Source: F1-60-MAGs027 sp044344715
GTDB lineage: Bacteria; Actinomycetota; Acidimicrobiia; Acidimicrobiales; Ilumatobacteraceae
NCBI GenBank assembly: GCA_044344715.1
Contig: JBIJCI010000023.1
Coordinates: 1-27,670 of the forward strand
Direction of reading: 5' to 3'
Length of the DNA: 27,670 bases
Both the position numbers and the translations under genes were made by a program. The notes under the pieces were generated by a model. That model worked only from the letters and a program-made list of their open reading frames with translations. It was not told the DNA's origin and did not search any database. Positions 1 through 6,716 of this stretch are shown here, piece after piece. The stretch's first letter is position 1; the number at the start of each line of letters is the position of its first letter.

Positions 1-375
1 GAATCCGCCCGACGCTCCGCGCCACAGGAACGCGACGACCGCGGCACCGAAACCGCCGAGACCTGCGCTCATCAGGGTCACCGTCGCGCGGTTGAAGAAC
101 TGACGACGCGACACGCCGATGACTTCGGGATCCGGCGGCGACCACGGGGCAACCTCGGCAGCCTTGGGCACCGCCACCGCCGTCGATGCGGAACGGGCGC
201 TCACTGCGGCTGCTTCGGCCGCACGGGAAGCCTTGCGGGACACGCGGTCGCGCAGCTTCGTCTCGCGCGAGAGCACGCCGACGCGGTCGCGACGACGGGT
301 CGCGGTGACGGCGATGACGACGCCGAGCACGAAGAGCACGGCGACTGCGATGGAAATGATGGTGATGCTGCTCAT
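1..375 (-). CDS. qcrA: Rieske iron-sulfur subunit of bc complex, N-terminal part (cut by window edge)
   Basis: Only the first 125 residues are present; the gene runs off the left edge, so the Rieske cluster-binding motifs are not visible. What is seen: a membrane segment at about residues 4-26, a basic and Ala-rich cytoplasmic stretch, a twin-arginine motif SRRQFFNRA (Arg90-Arg91) and a second hydrophobic segment at 99-118. Rieske proteins of quinol:cytochrome c reductases pass electrons from the quinol site to cytochrome c, and their folded domain is usually exported by Tat, which fits this motif. The gene is the last visible member of the operon, 12 nt behind the subunit IV-like gene. The ATG at 375 has no clear ribosome binding site, so translational coupling is likely. 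Identity rests on the Tat anchor plus operon position and is good but not proven. Confidence 0.8.
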   Translation of the reverse strand, partial: MSSITIISIAVAVLFVLGVVIAVTATRRRDRVGVLSRETKLRDRVSRKASRAAEAAAVSARSASTAVAVPKAAEVAPWSPPDPEVIGVSRRQFFNRATVTLMSAGLGGFGAAVVAFLWRGASGGF

Positions 376-387
376 GGTGACCGCCGA

Positions 388-1122
388 TCAGAGCTCGAAG
401 AAGATTCCGTCACGCCACGGGAACGTGAAGTTGAAGCCGGGACCGCGGAAGAACGAGCCGATGATGACGAGGATCGCCCAGAACATCATGTGAACCGTCA
501 TCAGGCTCGTGATGAACTTGCGGTCTTCGGGCTTGTTCGACGGGTTGCGATCGAGGTACGGCGCGAACATCAACGCGATGAGTCCCATTCCCGGGATGGT
601 GACGCCCGCGATCATCGGATGGAACATCGTGAGTAGTTCCTGCAGCCCGAGGAAGTACCACGGGGCCTTCGACGGGTTCGGCGTCGCGTTGAAGTTTGCG
701 GCCTGCAACAGCGGAGCATTGACGAACCACGAGAACATGAACGTGAACGCGAGGCACGCGAGCGCGGCGACGAACTCGACGGACAGCAGGTGCGGCCACG
801 TGTGCACCTTGTCGACCGGCACGGCCTTCACGTCCTGGATCGATCCCGACTTGACGACGGTGAGCAGGCGCTGGGTGTGACCACCGGGGCCGGCACCCAT
901 CGGTACGCCACCGCCGACGGGGGCGGCAACGACCGGAGCCTTCGGTGCGTCGGCAACGGCGACGCCGCCGGCACGGGCAGCCTTCGAACGATCGAGGAGT
1001 TCCTGCGGGATGCGCGACGCGCCGGCACTCTGCGCCGACGATGCGTCGTCACCGCCGGTCGATGCGGCCTTTTCGCGGGCCGCTTGGGCGCGCTTGAGAA
1101 GGTGTTCGGGGATCTCCGTCAT
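388..1122 (-). CDS. qcrB: cytochrome b C-terminal domain (subunit IV-like) of bc complex
   Basis: A 244-residue protein matching the subunit IV half of a split cytochrome b. Membrane segments lie at about 113-134, 173-192 and 206-226. The quinol-oxidation loop reads APWYFLGLQELL (153-164). It is the counterpart of the PEWY motif, with Glu replaced by Pro, as is common in menaquinol-oxidising enzymes. The first 110 residues are an unusual cytoplasmic extension. It carries two copies of a short motif, IPEHLLKRAQAAR at 4-16 and IPQELLDRSKAAR at 38-50, then an Ala/Gly/Pro-rich linker. The same motif opens the divergent cytochrome c at 3051. AAAGGAG precedes the ATG by about 10 nt. The partner b6-like gene lies 24 nt upstream and together they form the quinone-binding core. 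Confidence 0.9.
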   Translation of the reverse strand: MTEIPEHLLKRAQAAREKAASTGGDDASSAQSAGASRIPQELLDRSKAARAGGVAVADAPKAPVVAAPVGGGVPMGAGPGGHTQRLLTVVKSGSIQDVKAVPVDKVHTWPHLLSVEFVAALACLAFTFMFSWFVNAPLLQAANFNATPNPSKAPWYFLGLQELLTMFHPMIAGVTIPGMGLIALMFAPYLDRNPSNKPEDRKFITSLMTVHMMFWAILVIIGSFFRGPGFNFTFPWRDGIFFEL

Positions 1123-1146
1123 GGTCGTTGGGCTCCTTTCACCGGC

Positions 1147-1932
1147 TCACAGCGGTCCGGAAATTCCGCCGTCCTTGCGGACGCGCCAGAAGTGAATGGC
1201 GAGGAAGATCACCGTGACGAACGGGAACAAGATGACGTGCAATACGTACCAGCGCAACAGCGTCTCCGGGCCGATTTCGGTTCCTCCGAGAAGGACGAAT
1301 CGCACCTGCGATCCGATCACCGGCGAGTAGCCCATCATGTTCGTTCCCACTGCGACTGCCCACAGTGCGAGCTGGTCCCACGGCAACAGGTAGCCGGTGA
1401 ACGACAGCAGCAAGGTGAGCGTGAGGAGGATGACGCCGACGACCCAGTTGAACTCGCGGGGTGCCTTGTATGCGCCGTGGTAGAAGACGCGCGCCATGTG
1501 GAGGAACACCGAGAGGACCATGAGGTGCGCACCCCAGCGGTGCATGTTGCGCACCATGAGCCCGAAGGTCACCGAGGTGTGCAACGACTGGATGTCATCC
1601 CAGGCGTTGGCGGCGGTTGGTCGGTAGAAAAACATGAGGAAGATGCCCGTGATCGTGAGCAGGATGAAGAGGAAGAAGGAGAGCCCTCCGAGACACAGCG
1701 TGTAGCTCACCTTCACCGCGTGGCGCTTCACCTTGACCGGGTGCAAGTGGTAGAGCACCGAGTTCATGACGACGTACGAGCGGTTGCGCGGCGAATCGGT
1801 GTAGCCCTTGCGGAAGATCGAGCCGGGACGGAAGATCGAGCTCCAAACCTGGCTGCCTTGTACCTGCTCACCGATCTTGGCAAGACGCTCCTTCAGCGTG
1901 GGGCGCGGGGTTTCTTCGACGATGCTCGACAT
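1147..1932 (-). CDS. qcrB: cytochrome b6-like protein of bc complex (split cytochrome b, N-terminal half)
   Basis: A 261-residue diheme b protein. The heme b ligands are His131 and His145 in one helix (motifs RNMHRW and FLHMARV) and His232 and His247 in another. The second pair has 14 intervening residues, the spacing of b6f rather than mitochondrial bc1. Cys80 in TLCLGGL aligns without gaps with Cys35 of chloroplast b6, which carries the extra covalent heme cn/ci; the conserved YRPT follows at the same distance. The protein ends KDGGISGPL, like b6. These features point to a b6-type menaquinol:cytochrome c reductase. The roughly 60-residue N-terminal extension is longer than in plant b6. AGGAGG lies just before the ATG. 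It is cotranscribed with ferredoxin upstream (9 nt gap) and the subunit IV-like gene downstream. Confidence 0.93.
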   Translation of the reverse strand: MSSIVEETPRPTLKERLAKIGEQVQGSQVWSSIFRPGSIFRKGYTDSPRNRSYVVMNSVLYHLHPVKVKRHAVKVSYTLCLGGLSFFLFILLTITGIFLMFFYRPTAANAWDDIQSLHTSVTFGLMVRNMHRWGAHLMVLSVFLHMARVFYHGAYKAPREFNWVVGVILLTLTLLLSFTGYLLPWDQLALWAVAVGTNMMGYSPVIGSQVRFVLLGGTEIGPETLLRWYVLHVILFPFVTVIFLAIHFWRVRKDGGISGPL

Positions 1933-1941
1933 TGTTCCTCC

Positions 1942-2355
1942 TTAGAACCTCATGCCGTAGGCGTAACCGTGGTTGTTGGTGCGGGCATGCGGGTCGCCCT
2001 TCGCCGGGGCGACGCCGACCTTGCCGAGCACGATGACGCCGGTCGGGCAACGGTCGACGCACAGTGCGCACCTCGTGCAGATGTCGTCGTCGATCACGAA
2101 GACGACGTTGTCGGACGGATCGGAGCCGGGCAACTCCGTGCCCTGCGACTCGACGACCGCCTCGGGACTCACCATGTGGATGCACTTCCACGGGCAGATG
2201 TCGACGCAGCCCTCGCACATGATGCACTCGCTCTGGTCGATGTGGATGAACTGCTTGGGCTTCACCGCCTTGTTCAGGTAGTCGGCGTCCACTTCGACGA
2301 GCGTGTACTCGTCGGTGTACGGCATCATCGGCGGATTGGCGTCGGTGCGTGTCAT
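1942..2355 (-). CDS. 2[4Fe-4S] ferredoxin encoded inside the bc-complex operon
   Basis: A 137-residue ferredoxin with two complete cluster motifs. Cys44, Cys47, Cys50 and Cys54 form the first (C-x2-C-x2-C-x3-C-P), with an extra Cys58. Cys93, Cys96, Cys99 and Cys103 form the second. The two motifs are separated by about 40 residues, longer than in the smallest clostridial ferredoxins. No signal peptide or membrane segment is seen, so it should be cytoplasmic. It starts 4 nt after the upstream membrane protein, with AGGAAG about 10 nt before the ATG, and lies 9 nt before the b6-like gene. This suggests an electron carrier or subunit that works with the bc complex. Its redox partner cannot be read from sequence. 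Confidence 0.9.
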   Translation of the reverse strand: MTRTDANPPMMPYTDEYTLVEVDADYLNKAVKPKQFIHIDQSECIMCEGCVDICPWKCIHMVSPEAVVESQGTELPGSDPSDNVVFVIDDDICTRCALCVDRCPTGVIVLGKVGVAPAKGDPHARTNNHGYAYGMRF

Positions 2356-2359
2356 CGCG

Positions 2360-2836
2360 TTACGACTTCCTCACGAGTGGGCGACCGTACGTGCTGCTCG
2401 GCAGTGCGGCGGGCTTCGCCTCGCCGCGCTTCTGCCACCATGCGAAGAGATAGATGAAGAGTCCGATGTAGACACCGTGGATGACGAGCACCACGATGTC
2501 TCGCAATGCCTCGTAGCTGATGGTGAACGGGAACTGCCCACCGAACTCCTGCGGCTTCAGGATGTCGAACGGACCGAAGATCAACTTGTCCTTGCGCCAG
2601 CCGAGGTCCTTGTCGGCGTGGTCGATCCACTGGTGCGGCACCACACCGAACGCGAGGAAGATGACGAAGAACGCGTAGGCGCTGCCGAACATCGCCTCGC
2701 CCCACGTGGCCTTGCGGTCGACGGGTCGCCGCTTGCCCACCCAAACGATGAGGTACGCCATCACATTCGTGACGATGAAGGAAAAGAGGAACGCCTGATT
2801 CACGCCGGGCCATCGGAGGATGTCGACTGCAATCAT
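2360..2836 (-). CDS. small membrane protein heading the bc-complex operon, unknown family
   Basis: A 158-residue protein with three predicted membrane segments (about 14-34, 49-70 and 112-135). A charged cytoplasmic or loop region (KRRPVDRKATWGEA) lies between the first two, and the C-terminal tail is basic. I do not recognise a named family and see no heme, Fe-S or quinone motif. There are several Trp and His residues (for example HQWIDH near 63-68). Its position as first gene of the operon, 4 nt before the ferredoxin, suggests a membrane anchor or accessory subunit of the complex. The ATG at 2836 is preceded by AAAGG about 12 nt upstream. That ATG also overlaps the stop of a possible 7-codon reading frame (2833-2856). 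Confidence 0.75.
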   Translation of the reverse strand: MIAVDILRWPGVNQAFLFSFIVTNVMAYLIVWVGKRRPVDRKATWGEAMFGSAYAFFVIFLAFGVVPHQWIDHADKDLGWRKDKLIFGPFDILKPQEFGGQFPFTISYEALRDIVVLVIHGVYIGLFIYLFAWWQKRGEAKPAALPSSTYGRPLVRKS

Positions 2837-2882
2837 GCGAGGTAGGTGCCTTTCATGGTTGCCCGCGACGAGGCGCGAACAC

Positions 2883-2907
2883 CGTGTCGAAGCCTAGTCT
2901 TCGCACG
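2883..2907. promoter_or_regulatory. imperfect inverted repeat over the qcr operon promoter
   Basis: CGTG-T-CGAAG-cctagt-CTTCG-CACG forms two arms of nine bases with one unpaired T (2887). On the minus strand the centre contains TAGGCT (2896-2891), a plausible -10 element about 55 nt upstream of the operon's first ATG. An operator for a respiratory regulator is possible. It does not match the Rex consensus (TGTGA...TCACA). Confidence 0.35.
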
Positions 2908-2999
2908 TTTCGGGGGCTCGCCCTACGCCCGGGAATGCCTGTGACGGAAGGAGAGCGTCGTGCGCTCGTGCAAAATGTCGGGTGCGCGACGGCGGCGAT

Positions 3000-3005
3000 T
3001 AGTCT
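3000..3005 (+). promoter_or_regulatory. candidate -10 element (TAGTCT) for the cytochrome c transcript
   Basis: TAGTCT fits TANNNT. The spacing to the 12-codon reading frame at 3016 is 10 nt, and to the cytochrome c GTG it is 45 nt. Confidence 0.4.
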
Positions 3006-3015
3006 TGCCACGGAC

Positions 3016-3054
3016 ATGCAGCGCATTCGAGAGTCCTCGGGAGTACAGCGGTGA
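3016..3054 (+). CDS. possible 12-residue leader peptide coupled to cytochrome c
   Basis: The frame ATG...TGA encodes MQRIRESSGVQR. It begins 10 nt after a TAGTCT hexamer, so it could be the leaderless first cistron, and its stop overlaps the cytochrome c start as GTGA. This layout is typical of translational coupling. There is no homology evidence and a chance frame of this length is quite possible. Confidence 0.25.
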   Translation: MQRIRESSGVQR

Positions 3055-3872
3055 CCGAAATACCCGACTACCTCCTCAAGCGTTCGAAGGATCGTCGCAC
3101 GGTCCTGTCGGGTGGCACGCCATCGGGCGAGCCGAGCGCATCGAAGGAAGTTGCCAAGACGTCCACGTCGTCGGCAGCCCCGGCACTCCCCTCCGAGGCG
3201 CTGCCGCCACCGCCACCGAAACCCGATCCGGCGTACGTCGTTGCAGCGAAGACGCGCAACAAGATTCCGTTCTGGGCGATGGCAACGTTGAGCCTCCTCC
3301 CCGTGTGGGCATTCATCTATCTCCTTGCAGTCAGCCCGCAGGAGCGCGAAGCAACCGGCCCGATGGCGGTCGGTGAAGGCGTGTACAGCGCATGCGCCAG
3401 TTGTCATGGTGCCGCGGGACAGGGCGGTGCGGGACGGATCCTCCACGAGGGCGAAGCACTGAAGACGTTCCCGCACATCGAGGACATGCTCAACTTCGTC
3501 TACACCGGCAGTCAGCCGTACGTATCGGCCGGACTCGCGGTGTACGGCAACCCGGATCGCGAGGGTGGAGCGCACGCACCGCTCTCCTACAACGGCAATG
3601 CCATGCCGGCGCAGGGCGAAACCTGGGGTGGCGGGCTCACCAACTACGAGATCCTCGGCGTGGTGTGCCACGTTCGCTACGCCGTTGCGGGCGCCGACCC
3701 GAACGGCGAGGAATGGTCGTCGGAGTACGCCACCTGGTGTTCCGAGGATTCGGAGATCTTCGCCGCCCTGGAAGCAGGCTCCGTCGATTTCGACACTCTG
3801 GCCGACACGTTCTCGATGCTCGAGGTGCCGCCGCGACAGATCGGCACGCAAGCCAGGCCCAGCGCCAAGTAA
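3051..3872 (+). CDS. membrane-anchored monoheme cytochrome c
   Basis: A 273-residue protein. It has a cytoplasmic N-terminus of about 70 residues (basic, then Pro-rich with a run of five Pro at 52-56). One membrane segment follows at about 73-94, then an extracytoplasmic class I cytochrome c domain with one CASCH heme site (115-119). The likely axial Met is Met185 in NAMPAQ. The first residues, TEIPDYLLKRSKDRR, repeat the motif found at the N-terminus of the subunit IV-like protein, which ties the two together. It likely accepts electrons from the bc complex. The actinobacterial diheme QcrC is not seen in the window. The start is a GTG with GGGAG 7 nt upstream, overlapping the stop of a small frame. 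Confidence 0.9.
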   Translation: MTEIPDYLLKRSKDRRTVLSGGTPSGEPSASKEVAKTSTSSAAPALPSEALPPPPPKPDPAYVVAAKTRNKIPFWAMATLSLLPVWAFIYLLAVSPQEREATGPMAVGEGVYSACASCHGAAGQGGAGRILHEGEALKTFPHIEDMLNFVYTGSQPYVSAGLAVYGNPDREGGAHAPLSYNGNAMPAQGETWGGGLTNYEILGVVCHVRYAVAGADPNGEEWSSEYATWCSEDSEIFAALEAGSVDFDTLADTFSMLEVPPRQIGTQARPSAK

Positions 3873-3931
3873 TACGTCGGACGTAGCCGTCCGCCACAGC
3901 GCAGCGTCGAGTCTTCGATAGCCGCGTTCCT

Positions 3932-3937
3932 TACGCT
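3932..3937 (+). promoter_or_regulatory. -10 element TACGCT of the reductase gene, leaderless
   Basis: The hexamer ends 8 nt before the ATG at 3946, so transcription should begin at or next to the start codon. A perfect hairpin CGGACG-tagc-CGTCCG (3878-3893), with no T run, lies just downstream of the cytochrome c stop and may separate the two genes. Confidence 0.55.
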
Positions 3938-3945
3938 GAGAGCCG

Positions 3946-5253
3946 ATGTCCGACGAACTGCCAACCAGCATCGACGCCTCGTCGCACACCGACGTCGCTT
4001 CACTACCCACGCGCGAGACCGAGGTGCTCGTCGTGGGCGGCGGGCCGGCAGGTGCAGCGATGGGGTACTGGATGGCACGGCACGGTCACGACGTGACGGT
4101 GGTGGAACGCAAGCATTTTCCCCGCGAGAAGACCTGCGGCGACGGACTCACGCCGCGAGCCGTGAAGCAGCTCGACGACATGGGTCTGGGCGAGCGACTG
4201 AAGCAGTTCCACCGGTACGAGGGATTGCGTGCCACCGCACACGGCAAGGAACTCGAGCTGCAGTGGCCGACCCACCCGGTGTATCCGCGGCACGGATACG
4301 TGGTGCGCCGGCGCGAACTCGACGCGATGGTGGCGATGAACGCGGAGTCATCGGGGGCCGCGCTGCTGCAGGGCCACGAGGCGTTGGACCCGATCATGGA
4401 GCAGGGCTGCGTTCGTGGCGCCGTGGTCAACGATCTCGACGGGAACCGCAAGGTCGCGATTCGTGCGCCGTACGTGGTGGTTGCCGACGGAGCGAACAGC
4501 CGCTTCGGTCGGGCACTCGGTACCGCGCGCAACAAGAAGTGGCCCTACGGCACGGCAATCCGCACGTACTGGACCAGTCCGCGACACGACGAACCGTGGA
4601 TCGAATCGGCACTCGACGTCCAGGACCGTGACGGCAATTCGATGCCCGGATACGGATGGATCTTCCCCGTCGGCGACGGCACCATCAACGTCGGCGTCGG
4701 GTTGCTCTCCACGTTCAAGAAGTTCAAGGAGGTGAACACGTCCCATCTCCTCGACTCCTACGCGCACATGATCGCCGACCGTTGGGGTATCGACCCGTCG
4801 ACACCCGAGTGCCGGGCGACGAGTGGCAAGATCCCGATGGGTGGGTCGGTGTTGCCGAAGATCGGCGCGACGCACCTCGTGATCGGCGACGCGGCCGGCA
4901 GCGTGAACCCCTTCAACGGCGAGGGCATCGACTACGCGTACGAAACCGCGCGCATCGGTGCCGGCGTTCTGCACGATGCACTCCGCAGCGGTGACGCCTC
5001 GGCGCTGCAGCAATACCCGGGATTGCTCGAGGCGGAGTACGGCCAGTACTTCAAGGTGGCGAGACTCTTCGCGCGCGTCATCGGTCGGCCGGCACTGATG
5101 CGCGAACTGTCGCGGGTGGGAATCCACAGTCGCACGCTCATGGAATGGGTGCTGCGAATCATGGCCAACCTGCTGCGCCCCGACGAGCGCGGACCCGCCG
5201 AGGTTGCGTACGCGATGGCGGCACGGATCGTGCGCCTCGCCCCCGACGCCTGA
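3946..5253 (+). CDS. menJ: geranylgeranyl reductase family FAD protein, probable menaquinone reductase
   Basis: A 435-residue flavoprotein. The N-terminal dinucleotide-binding site VLVVGGGPAGAA is followed by the family hallmark REKTCGDGLTPRAV. A second FAD motif, VIGDAAGSVNPFNGEGIDYA, lies near residues 310-330. Members reduce isoprenoid double bonds in geranylgeranyl groups or in the beta-isoprene unit of menaquinone (MenJ in mycobacteria). The neighbouring bc complex and cytochrome c favour the menaquinone role, but this is inference because the family is broad. The ATG at 3946 is supported by TACGCT ending 8 nt upstream. The gene converges with the next one, leaving 16 nt between stops. 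Confidence 0.85.
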   Translation: MSDELPTSIDASSHTDVASLPTRETEVLVVGGGPAGAAMGYWMARHGHDVTVVERKHFPREKTCGDGLTPRAVKQLDDMGLGERLKQFHRYEGLRATAHGKELELQWPTHPVYPRHGYVVRRRELDAMVAMNAESSGAALLQGHEALDPIMEQGCVRGAVVNDLDGNRKVAIRAPYVVVADGANSRFGRALGTARNKKWPYGTAIRTYWTSPRHDEPWIESALDVQDRDGNSMPGYGWIFPVGDGTINVGVGLLSTFKKFKEVNTSHLLDSYAHMIADRWGIDPSTPECRATSGKIPMGGSVLPKIGATHLVIGDAAGSVNPFNGEGIDYAYETARIGAGVLHDALRSGDASALQQYPGLLEAEYGQYFKVARLFARVIGRPALMRELSRVGIHSRTLMEWVLRIMANLLRPDERGPAEVAYAMAARIVRLAPDA

Positions 5254-5269
5254 CGATTCGGTCGGCCGG

Positions 5270-5881
5270 CTACCCGGCGCAGATCACCTCGACGACCTCG
5301 TCGCGATCGAGGTCGAGCATGGTAAGGACTCCCGTCGAAGAGTACGACTCGATGAATGCGCGCAGCGTCGGCGAACGCGGTTCACCCGCGCAGGTTCGCT
5401 CCACGCCGTTCGCGAGCGGCACGTGCCATCCGTTGTCGAGCACTCCGGTGTCGCCACCGTCGACCATGTCGACGAGCGTCGGGAGTTGCAGCACCCGTGA
5501 CGTCGTGTCGTCGGCCGCTACGAGTGCGTACCAGACGACCCCCTGACCGATCATGTCGGCGAGCAGGACGCACGCCGCCGGAGTGGTGAGGTCGGCGCAC
5601 GAAATCTCCCCCGGCGTATCCGGCCCGAGGAACACGACGCGACCGTCGTCGAGGGTCAGCGTGGCGGAGCCGAAGGTGACCCCGTCGTTGATGGAGAACA
5701 CGGCCCCGGCACGAATCTCCATGACCGACGCCACGGTCTCGACCCGCCGGACGCTCGGCTGCAGTCCACCGCCGGCATCCGAACCGTCGGATCCGCGACC
5801 GAGCGCGGCAATCACGAGTACCACCAGGAGCAGGGCGAGCCCGATCGCCGTCCACGTCCGCCACGAGGCCAACTGACGCAT
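5270..5881 (-). CDS. membrane-anchored extracytoplasmic protein of unknown function
   Basis: A 203-residue protein. It begins with a signal-anchor (about residues 9-27, rich in Leu and Val), then a Gly/Ser/Asp linker and a roughly 165-residue acidic domain. That domain contains four Cys (in SCADL, AACVLL, RTCAG and VICAG) that could form disulfides outside the cell. I recognise no family. It ends VEVICAG. I chose ATG 5881 because TAGCCT (5895-5890) ends 8 nt before it. GTG 5884 is an alternative one codon earlier. It sits downstream of rex on the same strand, 61 nt from the rex stop, but has its own promoter signal. Confidence 0.75.
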   Translation of the reverse strand: MRQLASWRTWTAIGLALLLVVLVIAALGRGSDGSDAGGGLQPSVRRVETVASVMEIRAGAVFSINDGVTFGSATLTLDDGRVVFLGPDTPGEISCADLTTPAACVLLADMIGQGVVWYALVAADDTTSRVLQLPTLVDMVDGGDTGVLDNGWHVPLANGVERTCAGEPRSPTLRAFIESYSSTGVLTMLDLDRDEVVEVICAG

Positions 5882-5889
5882 CACTCGTC

Positions 5890-5895
5890 AGGCTA
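5890..5895 (-). promoter_or_regulatory. -10 element TAGCCT of the anchored unknown protein, leaderless
   Basis: On the minus strand it ends 8 nt before ATG 5881 and 5 nt before GTG 5884. Confidence 0.5.
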
Positions 5896-5942
5896 CGACG
5901 CAACCGCTCGCACCGACGACGATGCGTGACGGCGTCCGGGAA

Positions 5943-6629
5943 CTACACCGATACGGGATTCTGTGGCGACGCCTGTCCGCGCATCTGCTCGTGGTAACCG
6001 AGGATCTGCAGCTCGACACCGAGGTCGACGTTGCGCACGGCCACGTTCCTCGGGGTGGTGAGCACGATGGGCGCGAAGTTCAGCAGCGAGCCGATTCCGG
6101 CCTCGATGAGGTCGTCGGCCACCGACTGCGCGGCGGTCGAGGGAACGGCGAGGACGCCGATTCGCACCTGGTTGGCGTTCACGAACTCCCGCACTTCGTC
6201 GAGGTTGCGAACGGTGAGGTCACCGACCCGGGATCCGACCTTGCGCGGGTCGACGTCGAAGATCGCGATGACCGGGAAACCGCGCGATGCAAACCCGCCG
6301 TTGACGGTGATGGCCGAGCCGAGGTTTCCGGCGCCGACGACGATGGTCTTCCACTCGGTGAGCAGGCCGAGCTCGCGCTTGATCTGGTAAACGAGGAATG
6401 CCACCTCGTAGCCGACGCCACGGGTGCCGTAGGTGCCGAGATACGAGAGGTCCTTGCGAACCTTCGCCGCGTTGACGTTGGCGAGGGCGGCGAGCTGGTC
6501 GCTCGATACCTGGGTCGTCTCGGTGAGTTGGAGGTCGGTGAGGATCTGCAGATACACCGGGAGTCGGTTCACCGCCGCACTCGGAATTCGACGGCGACGG
6601 GGGGAGGTGGTCTTCTCGGGGGTCGGCAT
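5943..6629 (-). CDS. rex: redox-sensing transcriptional repressor Rex
   Basis: A 228-residue DNA-binding sensor of the NADH/NAD+ ratio. The N-terminal winged helix covers about residues 14-88, including the recognition region VNAAKVRKDLSYLGTYGTRGVGY. The Rossmann fold begins with VVGAGNLGSA (98-106) and continues with an acidic second strand IAIFDVDP (121-128). The end (LGVELQILGYHEQM) carries the helix that swaps between subunits. Rex typically represses respiratory and fermentative genes when NADH is high, which suits a neighbourhood of bc-complex genes. I set the start at ATG 6629, because TACCCT (6642-6637) lies 7 nt upstream. GTG 6695 would add 22 residues and has no comparable signal. 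I found no good Rex operator in the window. Confidence 0.93.
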   Translation of the reverse strand: MPTPEKTTSPRRRRIPSAAVNRLPVYLQILTDLQLTETTQVSSDQLAALANVNAAKVRKDLSYLGTYGTRGVGYEVAFLVYQIKRELGLLTEWKTIVVGAGNLGSAITVNGGFASRGFPVIAIFDVDPRKVGSRVGDLTVRNLDEVREFVNANQVRIGVLAVPSTAAQSVADDLIEAGIGSLLNFAPIVLTTPRNVAVRNVDLGVELQILGYHEQMRGQASPQNPVSV

Positions 6630-6636
6630 GTCGTTC

Positions 6637-6642
6637 AGGGTA
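6637..6642 (-). promoter_or_regulatory. -10 element TACCCT of rex, leaderless
   Basis: It ends 7 nt before ATG 6629 on the minus strand and decides the start of rex. Confidence 0.55.
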
Positions 6643-6702
6643 CGGTCCTTGCGCAGAGTTTCACGAGCTTGCGGGCGTGGCGTGGCGGATGACACGACTA
6701 CC

Positions 6703-6708
6703 TAGCCT
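6703..6708 (+). promoter_or_regulatory. -10 element TAGCCT of the 7-TM gene, leaderless
   Basis: It ends 8 nt before GTG 6717. It lies about 60 nt from the rex -10 on the other strand. Confidence 0.55.
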
Positions 6709-6716
6709 GTGCCGTC

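Noticed and set aside
790..2457. 555-codon open frame on the plus strand
   Set aside because: It lies antisense to the clearly conserved cytochrome b and ferredoxin genes. Its product is low-complexity, rich in Arg, His, Asp and Val, as expected of a GC-rich shadow frame.
2837..3050. Rex operator in the bc operon promoter
   Set aside because: No TGTGA...TCACA-like palindrome was found there. The inverted repeat at 2883-2907 has different half-sites.
2853..4010. 385-codon open frame on the minus strand
   Set aside because: It is antisense to the cytochrome c gene with its CASCH heme site and has no recognisable domain.
6630..6695. N-terminal extension of Rex from GTG 6695
   Set aside because: The extension has no family similarity, and a leaderless promoter signal sits inside it, 7 nt before ATG 6629. 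GTG 6695 has only a weak TAGGTAG nearby.
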